This document shows positions 53,555 to 60,896 of a stretch of 62,805 nt of DNA, piece after piece. The notes under the pieces are model-generated. The model did no database searches and was not told the origin of the DNA. It saw only the letters and a list, made by a program, of their open reading frames with translations. Source of the DNA: an uncultured bacterium. Lineage in GTDB: Bacteria > Bacteroidota > Bacteroidia > Bacteroidales > Bacteroidaceae. Position numbers and translations under genes: made by a program. The stretch lies in contig CAJMPR010000023.1 in NCBI GenBank assembly GCA_905215345.1, positions 1 to 62,805 of the forward strand, read 5' to 3'. Numbering within the stretch: the stretch's first letter is position 1; each line of letters starts with the position of its first letter.

Positions 53555-54400
53555 ATGAAAAAGATTAGTTGGTTTATCTGCTTGTTGTTGTTGTGTGGAA
53601 GTTTGCCTGCTCAGACTGTTGAAGACCTGAAACAAGAATTGCAAAAATTTCAGGAGTGTTTTGAGGAACTATCTATGCCCCAGGCGCACAATAAAGAGTA
53701 TGTTCTTTCTAATGGTAAACAAGTCTCGTTGCTTGAGCAGAACGACTTTAAACGTGCAGCTTTTGTGTCGGTGGATGCTCTATTAGAAAGGGTGAAGGCG
53801 TGGAAGGAGTCGCCATTTGCGGCTGTAAGTTTAGAACGAAAGACATTGATGGATGGACAAGATTTGAGTAATTGGGAAATAAATGGCATTCGGGATATTT
53901 CCAATGAATATTTCAATCAGGGTGATGATGCATTTCATATTGCGGCGCATGGTTTGGTTGATCAAAGTGATCTTTCTTCACAAGGCATTAAGATGGGAGG
54001 GCAAACGCTCAACGCAGAGGAAGCCGCCGAATTAATAATCCTTTCAATGAACGGATACCATAATATGCTCAATATAGAGAGGAAGCCTTTTACGGTCGTA
54101 CTTCATTGTTGTAGTTCGGGGAAAGGTGAGGATAACTTTGCCTCGCGCTTGTCGGTAGCGCTTGCTAAACAGATTGAAAATGTAGCCGTGGTTGCAGCTC
54201 CAGATATTGTGTATTGTGCCATGGATGATAAAGGGAAATATACAGAGTATGTTACTTCTGATGCGGCTATTAAGCGAAAGAATGTAACTGATGAGAAACA
54301 AAATTGGCGAGTATTTAAAAGTGGGACAAGTTATATGGAAGGAACTGTTGACTATAAGACAACTGTTCAAAAGTATGCCGATCATGAAAAAAGCAAGTAA
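53555..54400 (+). CDS. Exported clan-CD-like (caspase/C80/CHAT-type) putative cysteine peptidase
   Basis: The 281-residue protein has a signal peptide (1-20, ending LPAQ) and a helical region to about 90. A domain at about 90-260 has two motifs of clan CD peptidases. The first is a His-Gly after a hydrophobic strand (DAFHIAAHG, His132). The second is a Cys after another hydrophobic strand (FTVVLHCCSSGKGEDNFASRL, split here as FTVVLHCC and SSGKG), with Cys186 the likely nucleophile. A strand ending in VVAAPDIVY follows. The same order occurs in C80-type autoproteases and in toxin C-terminal domains that read xSCxTG...FAxxLA...APT. Activity is predicted, not shown. It is the last gene of the operon. 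Confidence 0.6.
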   Translation: MKKISWFICLLLLCGSLPAQTVEDLKQELQKFQECFEELSMPQAHNKEYVLSNGKQVSLLEQNDFKRAAFVSVDALLERVKAWKESPFAAVSLERKTLMDGQDLSNWEINGIRDISNEYFNQGDDAFHIAAHGLVDQSDLSSQGIKMGGQTLNAEEAAELIILSMNGYHNMLNIERKPFTVVLHCCSSGKGEDNFASRLSVALAKQIENVAVVAAPDIVYCAMDDKGKYTEYVTSDAAIKRKNVTDEKQNWRVFKSGTSYMEGTVDYKTTVQKYADHEKSK

Positions 54401-54431
54401 TCCCAATAAAAACACTTAACTATTTGGAAAT

Positions 54432-54463
54432 AATAAGCACGAACCTCACGGTCCGTGCTTATT
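54432..54463. terminator. Bidirectional terminator hairpin
   Basis: Arms AATAAGCACG (54432-54441) and CGTGCTTATT (54454-54463) pair perfectly, and ACC/GGT pairs inside the loop. It separates the operon at 50445-54400 from the convergent DUF3836 gene. Confidence 0.75.
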
Positions 54464-54486
54464 TCTATTGTTAACTTTAATTTTAC

Positions 54487-54987
54487 TTATTCAGCCATAG
54501 CCAACAAATTTGACGTATGGTCTATGCGGTTATAACTTACTAAAGTCCAGTTTGTTCTTTCACCATCCAGTTTGTAGTTTTTGAAAGCTACCGGCATATT
54601 TTCGTCGTTCATTTCATAAACGCTCTTCTTTATATCTTTGTCATATGCCTTGTGTGATTGGTTCCAGCGTGCGTAAGACATGGTTATTTCATTATTATCA
54701 TATTGATAAGACATTTTGAAATAAGGCACCCATTGTTCTTTAGCACCATCCCATTTGGAAGCGATTTTACCGGTCAGGCGGCTTTCGTTGTCATAAGTAA
54801 ATTCATAACGCATGTGGTTGTAGAGATAAGCACCGTCTTGTTTGAAGATGGTCTTGGATACTACTAAATCATTTTTTACTTCTTCATTGGTAATGAAGTT
54901 GTCTTGAGCTTTCACTTCTGAATTCATAACACTTACTATAATCATTGCTACGAATGCCACTGCTTTGAATAAATTGGTAGTTTTCAT
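54487..54987 (-). CDS. DUF3836 domain-containing exported protein
   Basis: The 166-residue protein has a signal peptide ending EVKAQ. A body of short YD-repeat-like strands follows, in the DUF3836 style: AYLYNHMRYEFTYDNESRLTG, shown here as YLYNHMRYEF and TYDNESRLTG, then WDGAKEQWVPYFKMSYQYDN and ITMSYARWNQS. The family is confined to Bacteroidetes, often multi-copy, and its function is unknown. Its promoter region has a sigma-54-like element and a four-half-site array, matched at the left edge of the window upstream of what seems to be a paralogue. It is monocistronic. Confidence 0.85.
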   Translation of the reverse strand: MKTTNLFKAVAFVAMIIVSVMNSEVKAQDNFITNEEVKNDLVVSKTIFKQDGAYLYNHMRYEFTYDNESRLTGKIASKWDGAKEQWVPYFKMSYQYDNNEITMSYARWNQSHKAYDKDIKKSVYEMNDENMPVAFKNYKLDGERTNWTLVSYNRIDHTSNLLAMAE

Positions 54988-55100
54988 AATCTTTATTTTT
55001 TTATTGTTATTATTTCTGTTTTATCTTTAGACGTGATTACCGATATAAAAAGTTGCTTTTTAATTCATCTTTTTTTTCGAACGCCTTCGCCTAATATAAG

Positions 55101-55116
55101 CCAAAATCCGTGCCAA
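55101..55116 (-). promoter_or_regulatory. sigma-54-like -24/-12 promoter of the DUF3836 gene
   Basis: The minus strand reads TTGGCACG, four bases, TTGG. This matches the RpoN consensus TTGGCACG-N4-TTGC in every position except the last C. It lies about 115 bp upstream of the start codon. AATCAA-N4-TAT at 55134-55146, an IHF-like sequence, lies between it and the activator array, at the same offset as in the left-edge copy. Confidence 0.55.
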
Positions 55117-55160
55117 AGAGGTAATATGTTGATAATCAACAAATATTTATTCGCTGGTAC

Positions 55161-55198
55161 TGTTCATAATCGGACACTTGTCCGCTTAGAAACGGACA
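55161..55198 (-). promoter_or_regulatory. Four-half-site upstream activator array (TGTYCG/CGRACA)
   Basis: Plus-strand half-sites are TGTTCA (55161-55166), CGGACA (55171-55176), TGTCCG (55179-55184) and CGGACA (55193-55198), with gaps of 4, 2 and 8. The central pair CGGACA-CT-TGTCCG is a perfect dyad. Gaps and distance to the -24 element (45 bp) are identical to those at 190-227. Confidence 0.65.
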
Positions 55199-55426
55199 GA
55201 GTGGTTAAAACTATCTATCTGGGTAGGCAATAATATGCTCTCTATATTCTTTTGTGCTAATATTTTCTTCTCTGCTTTTTAATCTTATGCGACTTAGCAG
55301 TTGAATTGATTTATTTCTGTACGGTTATTAGTTAAAGTTTGTACCGTCTTTGTTGAATCTTTTCTTAAAGATGTGGTTTGTTGATAAATATATGATTTTC
55401 AAGTATTTATAAGAAGTACCCAGAAG

Positions 55427-55501
55427 GTCACTGGCAATCGAGGCGAAAGTTACTGGCAATCGGGTCGAAAGTCACTGGCATTCCCTCCGATTGCCAGTGA
55501 C
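55427..55501. repeat. 22-bp-period repeat with a terminal inverted copy
   Basis: GTCACTGGCAATCG or a close variant occurs at 55427, 55449 and 55471, exactly 22 bp apart, with GGCGAAA/GTCGAAA between copies. The inverse CGATTGCCAGTGAC is at 55488-55501. The single-stranded form could make a hairpin between the inverse copy and any of the three direct copies. Confidence 0.8.
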
Positions 55502-55661
55502 ATTTATACAGAGTTCAATATTTTTCGTATTGCATTGAATTAAATGAAGAATTCTGCGCCTAAAAATAGGTCCATTACTTTATGATTTTGAACTAAATTC
55601 TCCCATCAAATTATGATATTTGAAAACAATATTATTTACAAAAGCAGTTCGTTAATACCGG

Positions 55662-55736
55662 GCCCTACCCTTTGGGTGCCTCAGTCGTACCCTTAGGGTA
55701 CCTCAAGGTACAGCTGAGACACCCAAAGGGTAGGGC
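55662..55736. repeat. Large nested hairpin with an internal 22-bp direct repeat
   Basis: Arms 55662-55684 and 55714-55736 match at 22 of 23 positions. The 29-base loop contains GTACCC-TTA-GGGTAC (55687-55701), itself a hairpin. The segments starting at 55665 and 55687 are direct copies (16 of 19 identical) spaced 22 bp apart, the same period as the repeat 200 bp upstream. No T-run follows, so it does not look like a terminator. Confidence 0.8.
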
Positions 55737-56058
55737 TGATGCAGGCTCTTTATATAACACTCACAATCAACCAGTTACACCCGGTAGTTCGATTGGTCGT
55801 AAATTCGGACAAATCAATAGTCTGTCATTTACCTCATTTCAATACCATTATGAACTAAATTCAACTACTGATTCGCATCTCTTATAGATTTCGTTCTTAT
55901 ACTGGAGGATTGATTTCTTGTGTGATAGTGAGGGGTTTATTATTAAATCTCCTTAACGAAAGGCTTGTAAATCACTTTTTATTTGTTATTTTGCACCAAA
56001 TTTAGGATTAATGTGGCCTGTCCGGTTCAGGTTGCATTTCCTTATTTGTAAAAGCTTG

Positions 56059-56976
56059 ATGAATAAACTCACGATAAAAGTCTGTCCGTTATGTGGTGGA
56101 ACGCATTTGGAGCGTACCTTGACCTGCATAGATCATTATGCTTCGGGCGAAGTGTTCCACTTATGCCGTTGTCAGGATTGTGGATTTATCTTTACTCAGG
56201 ACTTTCCTGTAGAGGCAGAAATCGGACACTATTATGAAACTCCCGATTACATATCTCACTCTGATACTAAAAAAGGGGTGATGAATTCCGTATACCATTG
56301 GGTACGCAGTTATATGTTGAAGCGTAAAGCCCGGTTGGTAGTGCATGAAGCGCATCGTAAAAGCGGTCGTTTGTTGGATATTGGTACCGGTACTGGTTAT
56401 TTTGCCGATACTATGCAACACCAGGGTTGGCAGGTGGAAGCAATAGAAAAAAGTTCTCAGGCACGTGCTTTCGCTAAAGAACATTTCGGTTTGGAGGTAA
56501 AGCCCGATGCGGCTCTGAAAGATTTTGCTCCGGAGAGCTTCGATGTGATTACATTGTGGCACGTTATGGAGCATCTTGAGCCTCTGAATGAAGTATGGGA
56601 GACGTTGAATTCACTGCTGACGGAGAAAGGTGTATTAATTATTGCCGTACCCAATTGCTCTTCTTACGATGCCAAGAAGTATGGCGCGTATTGGGCGGCA
56701 TACGATGTACCCCGCCATTTGTGGCATTTTGCTCCGGGCACTATCCAACAGTTCGGTTCCAAGCATGGTTTTATTTTGGCGGAACGGCATCCTATGCCGT
56801 TCGACGCATTCTATGTATCCATGTTGACGGAAAAGCATATGAGACATTCATGTCCGTTTTTACGCGGAATGATTACGGGTATATGGGCATGGCTTCATGC
56901 GTTGGTGAAGAAAGAACGCAGCAGTTCCATGATTTATGTGTTCCGTAAGAAGAAAGGTGATAAGACGGTAGAGTGA
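56059..56976 (+). CDS. Class I SAM-dependent methyltransferase with zinc-ribbon start
   Basis: From the ATG at 56059 the protein has 305 residues. The N-terminus has a zinc-knuckle pattern (CPLCGG and CRCQDCGF). The SAM-binding motif GRLLDIGTGTGYFADTM is at about 115-131 and the motif III region FDVITLWHVMEHLEPLNEVW at about 160-180. This is the Methyltransf_23/UbiG-like layout often found with envelope or polysaccharide genes. The methyl acceptor is unknown. It leads an envelope and RNA-modification run, with ftsX beginning 21 bases later. Confidence 0.88.
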   Translation: MNKLTIKVCPLCGGTHLERTLTCIDHYASGEVFHLCRCQDCGFIFTQDFPVEAEIGHYYETPDYISHSDTKKGVMNSVYHWVRSYMLKRKARLVVHEAHRKSGRLLDIGTGTGYFADTMQHQGWQVEAIEKSSQARAFAKEHFGLEVKPDAALKDFAPESFDVITLWHVMEHLEPLNEVWETLNSLLTEKGVLIIAVPNCSSYDAKKYGAYWAAYDVPRHLWHFAPGTIQQFGSKHGFILAERHPMPFDAFYVSMLTEKHMRHSCPFLRGMITGIWAWLHALVKKERSSSMIYVFRKKKGDKTVE

Positions 56977-56997
56977 TAATGTGATAAGCGATAAGAA

Positions 56998-57879
56998 ATG
57001 AAGACGAAAGGTAAAAATAACTCTGTATCCTATTTTGATATGCAATTCATCACGTCCAGTATCAGTACGACGTTGGTGTTGCTGTTGCTGGGATTGGTGG
57101 TGTTTTTTGTGCTGGGTGCTCATAATCTTTCTGTTTACGTCAAGGAGAACATTAACTTCTCTATTCTTATCAGTGATGATATGAAAGAAAGTGATATCTT
57201 GAAGTTACAGAAGAAATTGAATCAGGAGCCGTTTGTGAAGGAGACCGAATATATTTCAAAGAAGCAGGCGCTAAAGGAACAAACCGAAGCGATGGGTACT
57301 GACCCGCAGGAGTTCCTCGGCTATAATCCTTTTACGGCTTCCATTGAGATAAAGCTACATTCGGATTATGCCAATTCTGACAGTATCGCCAAGATAGAGA
57401 AGAAGATCAAGAAGAATACCAATATTCAGGAAGTGCTTTATCAGAAAGACCTGATAGATGCAGTGAACGATAATATTCGTAATATCAGTTTGATGTTGCT
57501 GGGACTTGCGGTCATATTGACTTTTATTTCTTTTGCATTGATAAACAATACAATCCGCTTGACTATTTACTCCAAACGTTTCCTTATCCATACTATGAAG
57601 TTGGTAGGTGCGAATTGGGGATTTATCCGGCGTCCGTTCCTGCGTCGTAATTTCTGGATCGGCGTGTTGTCGGCTATCGTAGCCGATGCTATTTTATGGG
57701 GGGCCGCTTATTGGTTGGTTTCTTATGAACCGGAACTGATAAGGGTTATTACTACCAATGTGATGTTGATGGTTTCTGTCTCGGTGCTGGTCTTTGGTGT
57801 GCTTATTACCTGGTTATGCGCATTGCTTTCTATCAATAAGTATTTGAGGATGAAAGCAAGTACATTATATTATATATGA
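56998..57879 (+). CDS. ftsX: Cell division ABC-transporter permease subunit FtsX
   Basis: The 293-residue inner-membrane protein has FtsX topology. There is one N-terminal helix (about 20-42), a periplasmic domain (43-165: NFSILISDDMKESDILKLQK, KKQALKEQTEAMGTDPQEFL), then three more helices with IRLTIYSKRFLIHTMKLVGA before the second. FtsX with FtsE activates peptidoglycan hydrolases at the septum. No ftsE is nearby, as is usual in Bacteroidetes, where the two are separate. DUF3098 and uppP follow in the same direction, a conserved order in the phylum. Confidence 0.93.
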   Translation: MKTKGKNNSVSYFDMQFITSSISTTLVLLLLGLVVFFVLGAHNLSVYVKENINFSILISDDMKESDILKLQKKLNQEPFVKETEYISKKQALKEQTEAMGTDPQEFLGYNPFTASIEIKLHSDYANSDSIAKIEKKIKKNTNIQEVLYQKDLIDAVNDNIRNISLMLLGLAVILTFISFALINNTIRLTIYSKRFLIHTMKLVGANWGFIRRPFLRRNFWIGVLSAIVADAILWGAAYWLVSYEPELIRVITTNVMLMVSVSVLVFGVLITWLCALLSINKYLRMKASTLYYI

Positions 57880-57907
57880 TTTTAATTACAAATTACTAAT
57901 TACAGAA

Positions 57908-58150
57908 ATGAGTAAACAGAAATTCGCTTTTGATAAAACCAATTTTATCTTGCTTGCTATCGGTATGGTAGTGGTGATTCTTGGTTTCATCCTGATGGGT
58001 GGTCCTGCATCTACATCTACGCACTTCGAACCGGATATTTTTAGTGTGAGACGTATCAAAGTGGCTCCGTTAGTTTGTCTTTTCGGCTTTGTTTTCATGA
58101 TTTATGCCGTCCTCCGCAAACCTAAAACGCAGAAGGAGGTTGAAGAGTAA
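57908..58150 (+). CDS. DUF3098 domain-containing small membrane protein
   Basis: The 80-residue protein has two transmembrane helices (about 14-33 and 57-72) separated by STHFEPDIFSVRRIKVAP, the DUF3098 signature. It ends in a charged tail. The function is unknown. It sits between ftsX (28 bases) and uppP (2 bases), where homologues are found in many Bacteroidetes, so a link to envelope synthesis is plausible. Confidence 0.9.
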   Translation: MSKQKFAFDKTNFILLAIGMVVVILGFILMGGPASTSTHFEPDIFSVRRIKVAPLVCLFGFVFMIYAVLRKPKTQKEVEE

Positions 58151-58152
58151 TT

Positions 58153-59043
58153 ATGGGAGATTTGACTACTTTTGAGGTAATTATTATTGCCATTATTGAA
58201 GGATTGACGGAATTTCTTCCGGTTTCTTCTACCGGACACATGATTATTGCCCAAAATATGCTGGGAGTGGAAAGTACGGAATTTGTCAAGGCATTTACGG
58301 TGATTATCCAATTTGGTGCTATTCTGTCGGTAGTTTGTTTATACTGGAAACGTTTCTTCCGGTTGAATTCGGTTAAGATATTCGATGCTGAGGCGACTGC
58401 CGGAAAGCGCATTTTCGCGAAACTTGGTATCTGGCTGAAACGTTTCTTGCAAAAGTACGATTTCTATTGGAAATTGTTGGTTGCTTTTATTCCGGCTGCC
58501 GTATTGGGTTTTTTGTTCAGTGACAAGATTGATGAAATGCTGGAGAGTGTGGCAGTAGTTGCTGTGATGCTTGTTATCGGGGGTGTTTTCATGCTGTTTT
58601 GTGATAAGATATTTTCAAAAGGCAGTGAAGATACGGTGTTGACGGAGAAAAAAGCTTTCAATATAGGTTTATTCCAATGTATCGCGATGATACCGGGCGT
58701 ATCCCGCTCTATGGCAACCATTGTTGGAGGTATGGCACAGAAGTTAACCCGTAAAAATGCGGCTGAGTTTTCTTTCTTCCTGGCTGTTCCTACCATGTTT
58801 GCGGCTACCGCCTATAAAATGCTGAAACTTTTCCTGGATGGAGGAACGGAGATTATCATGAACAATATGCCGGCATTGATTATTGGTAATGTGGTGGCTT
58901 TTGTAGTAGCACTTCTTGCCATTAAGTTTTTCATCAGTTTCGTGACGAAGTATGGATTCAAGGCGTTTGGCTGGTATCGTATTATTGTCGGTGGGCTGAT
59001 TCTCATCCTATTGCTTACAGGACATAATCTGGAGGTGATGTGA
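58153..59043 (+). CDS. uppP: Undecaprenyl-diphosphate phosphatase
   Basis: This inner-membrane enzyme regenerates undecaprenyl phosphate, the lipid carrier for peptidoglycan and surface polysaccharides, and its activity underlies bacitracin tolerance. The 296-residue protein has the two BacA motifs: EGLTEFLPVSSTGHMI (about residues 16-31) and PGVSRSMATIVGG (about 178-190). An internal hydrophilic insertion at about 70-95 is common in this phylum. The stop overlaps the truB start (TGATG). Confidence 0.96.
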   Translation: MGDLTTFEVIIIAIIEGLTEFLPVSSTGHMIIAQNMLGVESTEFVKAFTVIIQFGAILSVVCLYWKRFFRLNSVKIFDAEATAGKRIFAKLGIWLKRFLQKYDFYWKLLVAFIPAAVLGFLFSDKIDEMLESVAVVAVMLVIGGVFMLFCDKIFSKGSEDTVLTEKKAFNIGLFQCIAMIPGVSRSMATIVGGMAQKLTRKNAAEFSFFLAVPTMFAATAYKMLKLFLDGGTEIIMNNMPALIIGNVVAFVVALLAIKFFISFVTKYGFKAFGWYRIIVGGLILILLLTGHNLEVM

Positions 59044-59762
59044 TGATGAAATTTAAGGAAGGAGAAGTACTTTGTTTCAATAAACCATTGGGCTGGACTT
59101 CGTTTAAGGTAGTGGGACATGCGCGTTACCACATCTGCCAACGGATAGGAGTGAAAAAGTTGAAGGTCGGTCATGCCGGAACGCTTGATCCGCTTGCCAC
59201 GGGAGTGATGATTGTTTGTACGGGTAAAGCGACCAAGCGTATTGAAGAGTTTCAGTATCATACAAAGGAGTATATTGCTACCATAAAATTGGGAGCTACT
59301 ACGCCTTCCTATGATTTGGAACATGAGATAGACGCTACTTACCCGACGGAGCATATCACGCGGGAGTTAGTTGAAGAAACGTTGAAAAAGTTTATAGGCG
59401 AGATACAGCAAGTGCCACCTGCTTTTTCGGCTTGTATGGTGAATGGCAAACGCGCCTATGACCTTGCCCGTAAAGGAGAGGAAGTGGAGCTGAAACCTAA
59501 ATTGCTGGTGATTGATGAGATTGAGTTACTGGAATGTAATCTGCCGGAAATTAAAGTTCGGGTGGTTTGCAGTAAAGGAACTTACATCCGTGCTTTGGCA
59601 CGCGATATTGGTGAAGCCTTGCAGAGTGGCGGACACTTGACAGCCCTGGAACGTACCCGTGTGGGAGATATCCGTATCGAAGATTGTCTTAATCCACTGG
59701 AGTTTAAGGAGTGGATAGATGCTCAAGAGATAGAAATAGAAGCAGAAGAGAAAAAAGATTGA
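59043..59762 (+). CDS. truB: tRNA pseudouridine(55) synthase
   Basis: TruB isomerises U55 in the T-loop of tRNAs. The protein has 239 residues from the ATG at 59043 (a second ATG follows at 59046). GGAGG lies seven bases upstream, inside the uppP end. Catalytic Asp is in HAGTLDPLATGVMIV, and YDLARKGEEVELKP and CSKGTYIRALARDIGEAL are typical. The C-terminal PUA domain is short, as in many bacterial TruB proteins. It is coupled to uppP. Confidence 0.96.
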   Translation: MMKFKEGEVLCFNKPLGWTSFKVVGHARYHICQRIGVKKLKVGHAGTLDPLATGVMIVCTGKATKRIEEFQYHTKEYIATIKLGATTPSYDLEHEIDATYPTEHITRELVEETLKKFIGEIQQVPPAFSACMVNGKRAYDLARKGEEVELKPKLLVIDEIELLECNLPEIKVRVVCSKGTYIRALARDIGEALQSGGHLTALERTRVGDIRIEDCLNPLEFKEWIDAQEIEIEAEEKKD

Positions 59763-59798
59763 ATTATTAACACGTGCTGTTGCTTAGTGCTTTCATTA

Positions 59799-59830
59799 GC
59801 GCATTGGCACATCAGCACATTAGCACATTA
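59799..59830 (+). repeat. Four tandem 8-bp repeats (GCACATTA type) just upstream of queA
   Basis: The units are GCGCATTG, GCACATCA, GCACATTA and GCACATTA, ending seven bases before the queA ATG. The array covers the place where a ribosome-binding site would lie. A change in copy number could alter the spacing upstream of the start, which is an inference. Confidence 0.8.
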
Positions 59831-59836
59831 TATAGT

Positions 59837-60895
59837 ATGAAACTGTCGCAATTTAAATTTAAACTTCCGGAAGAGAAGATTGCTTTACATCCTACACGGT
59901 ATAGAGATGAGTCACGCTTGATGGTACTGCATAGAAAGACAGGAGAAATCGAACACAGGATGTTTAAGGATATCATGGAGTATTTCGATGATAAAGATGT
60001 GTTTATCTTCAATGATACAAAGGTATTCCCTGCCCGTTTGTATGGTAACAAAGAAAAAACGGGTGCTCGTATCGAAGTCTTTTTGTTGCGTGAGTTGAAT
60101 GAAGAGTTGCGTTTGTGGGACGTGTTGGTGGACCCCGCCCGTAAAATACGTATCGGTAATAAACTCTATTTTGGCGAAGACGACTCAATGGTAGCTGAAG
60201 TTATTGATAACACAACTTCACGTGGACGTACGCTTCGTTTCCTTTATGACGGACCGCATGATGAGTTTAAGAAAGCGCTATACGCGTTGGGGGAAACTCC
60301 GCTGCCGCATAGCATCATTAATCGTCCTGTAGAACCGGAAGATTCAGAGCGTTTCCAGTCTATTTTCGCCCGTAACGAAGGTGCGGTAACTGCCCCTACG
60401 GCAAGCCTGCATTTCAGTCGTGAGTTGCTGAAGCGCATGGAAATCAAGGGAATTGATTTTGCATATATTACTTTGCATGCCGGTTTGGGTAACTTCCGTG
60501 ATATTGACGTAGAAGATCTTACGAAGCATAAAACGGATTCTGAACAGATGTTGGTTACGGAAGAAGCTGTGAAAATAGTAAATCATGCCAAGGATTTGAA
60601 CAGGCAGGTCTGTGCGGTAGGTACTACTGTGATGCGTGCCATTGAAAGTACTGTCAGCACAGACGGACATTTGAAAGAATATGAGGGTTGGACTAACAAG
60701 TTTATCTTCCCGCCTTATGACTTTACTGTTGCCAATGCGATGATATCAAACTTCCACATGCCGCTTTCCACATTGTTGATGATTGTAGCTGCCTTTGGTG
60801 GTTACGACCAGGTGATGGAGGCTTATAATGTTGCATTGAAGGAAGACTACCGTTTTGGTACGTATGGTGATGCCATGCTGATTACGGATAAGTAG
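59837..60895 (+). CDS. queA: S-adenosylmethionine:tRNA ribosyltransferase-isomerase
   Basis: QueA transfers and isomerises the ribosyl group of SAM to make epoxyqueuosine in tRNA. From the ATG at 59837 the protein has 352 residues, the family length, beginning MKLSQFKFKLPEEKIALHPT. Signature segments are DVFIFNDTKVFPARL, ITLHAGLGNFRDIDVEDL (about residues 210-227), TTVMRAIES, and NFHMPLSTLLMIVAAFGGYD near the end. The frame is open 21 codons upstream, but that stretch is the tandem repeat. folK starts one base after the stop. Confidence 0.96.
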   Translation: MKLSQFKFKLPEEKIALHPTRYRDESRLMVLHRKTGEIEHRMFKDIMEYFDDKDVFIFNDTKVFPARLYGNKEKTGARIEVFLLRELNEELRLWDVLVDPARKIRIGNKLYFGEDDSMVAEVIDNTTSRGRTLRFLYDGPHDEFKKALYALGETPLPHSIINRPVEPEDSERFQSIFARNEGAVTAPTASLHFSRELLKRMEIKGIDFAYITLHAGLGNFRDIDVEDLTKHKTDSEQMLVTEEAVKIVNHAKDLNRQVCAVGTTVMRAIESTVSTDGHLKEYEGWTNKFIFPPYDFTVANAMISNFHMPLSTLLMIVAAFGGYDQVMEAYNVALKEDYRFGTYGDAMLITDK

Positions 60896-60896
60896 C

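Larger units (their letters stand above)
54988..56058. other. Gene-free region with DUF3836 promoter and two repeat structures
   Basis: The 1,071-bp region carries the DUF3836 regulatory module (55101-55198), a 22-bp-period repeat (55427-55501) and a large nested hairpin (55662-55736). The 12-mer TGAACTAAATTC occurs on both sides of the hairpin (55589-55600 and 55851-55862). Short open frames here have no family resemblance. Confidence 0.55.

Noticed and set aside
55427..55501. Possible CRISPR array
   Set aside because: The units are 14 bp with 8-bp interspersed sequence that is itself repeated. There are only three copies plus an inverse one, and no cas genes. This is not CRISPR geometry.
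55672..55887. 71-codon open frame across the large hairpin
   Set aside because: It exists only because the palindrome lacks stops. The composition follows the repeat, and there is no initiation signal.
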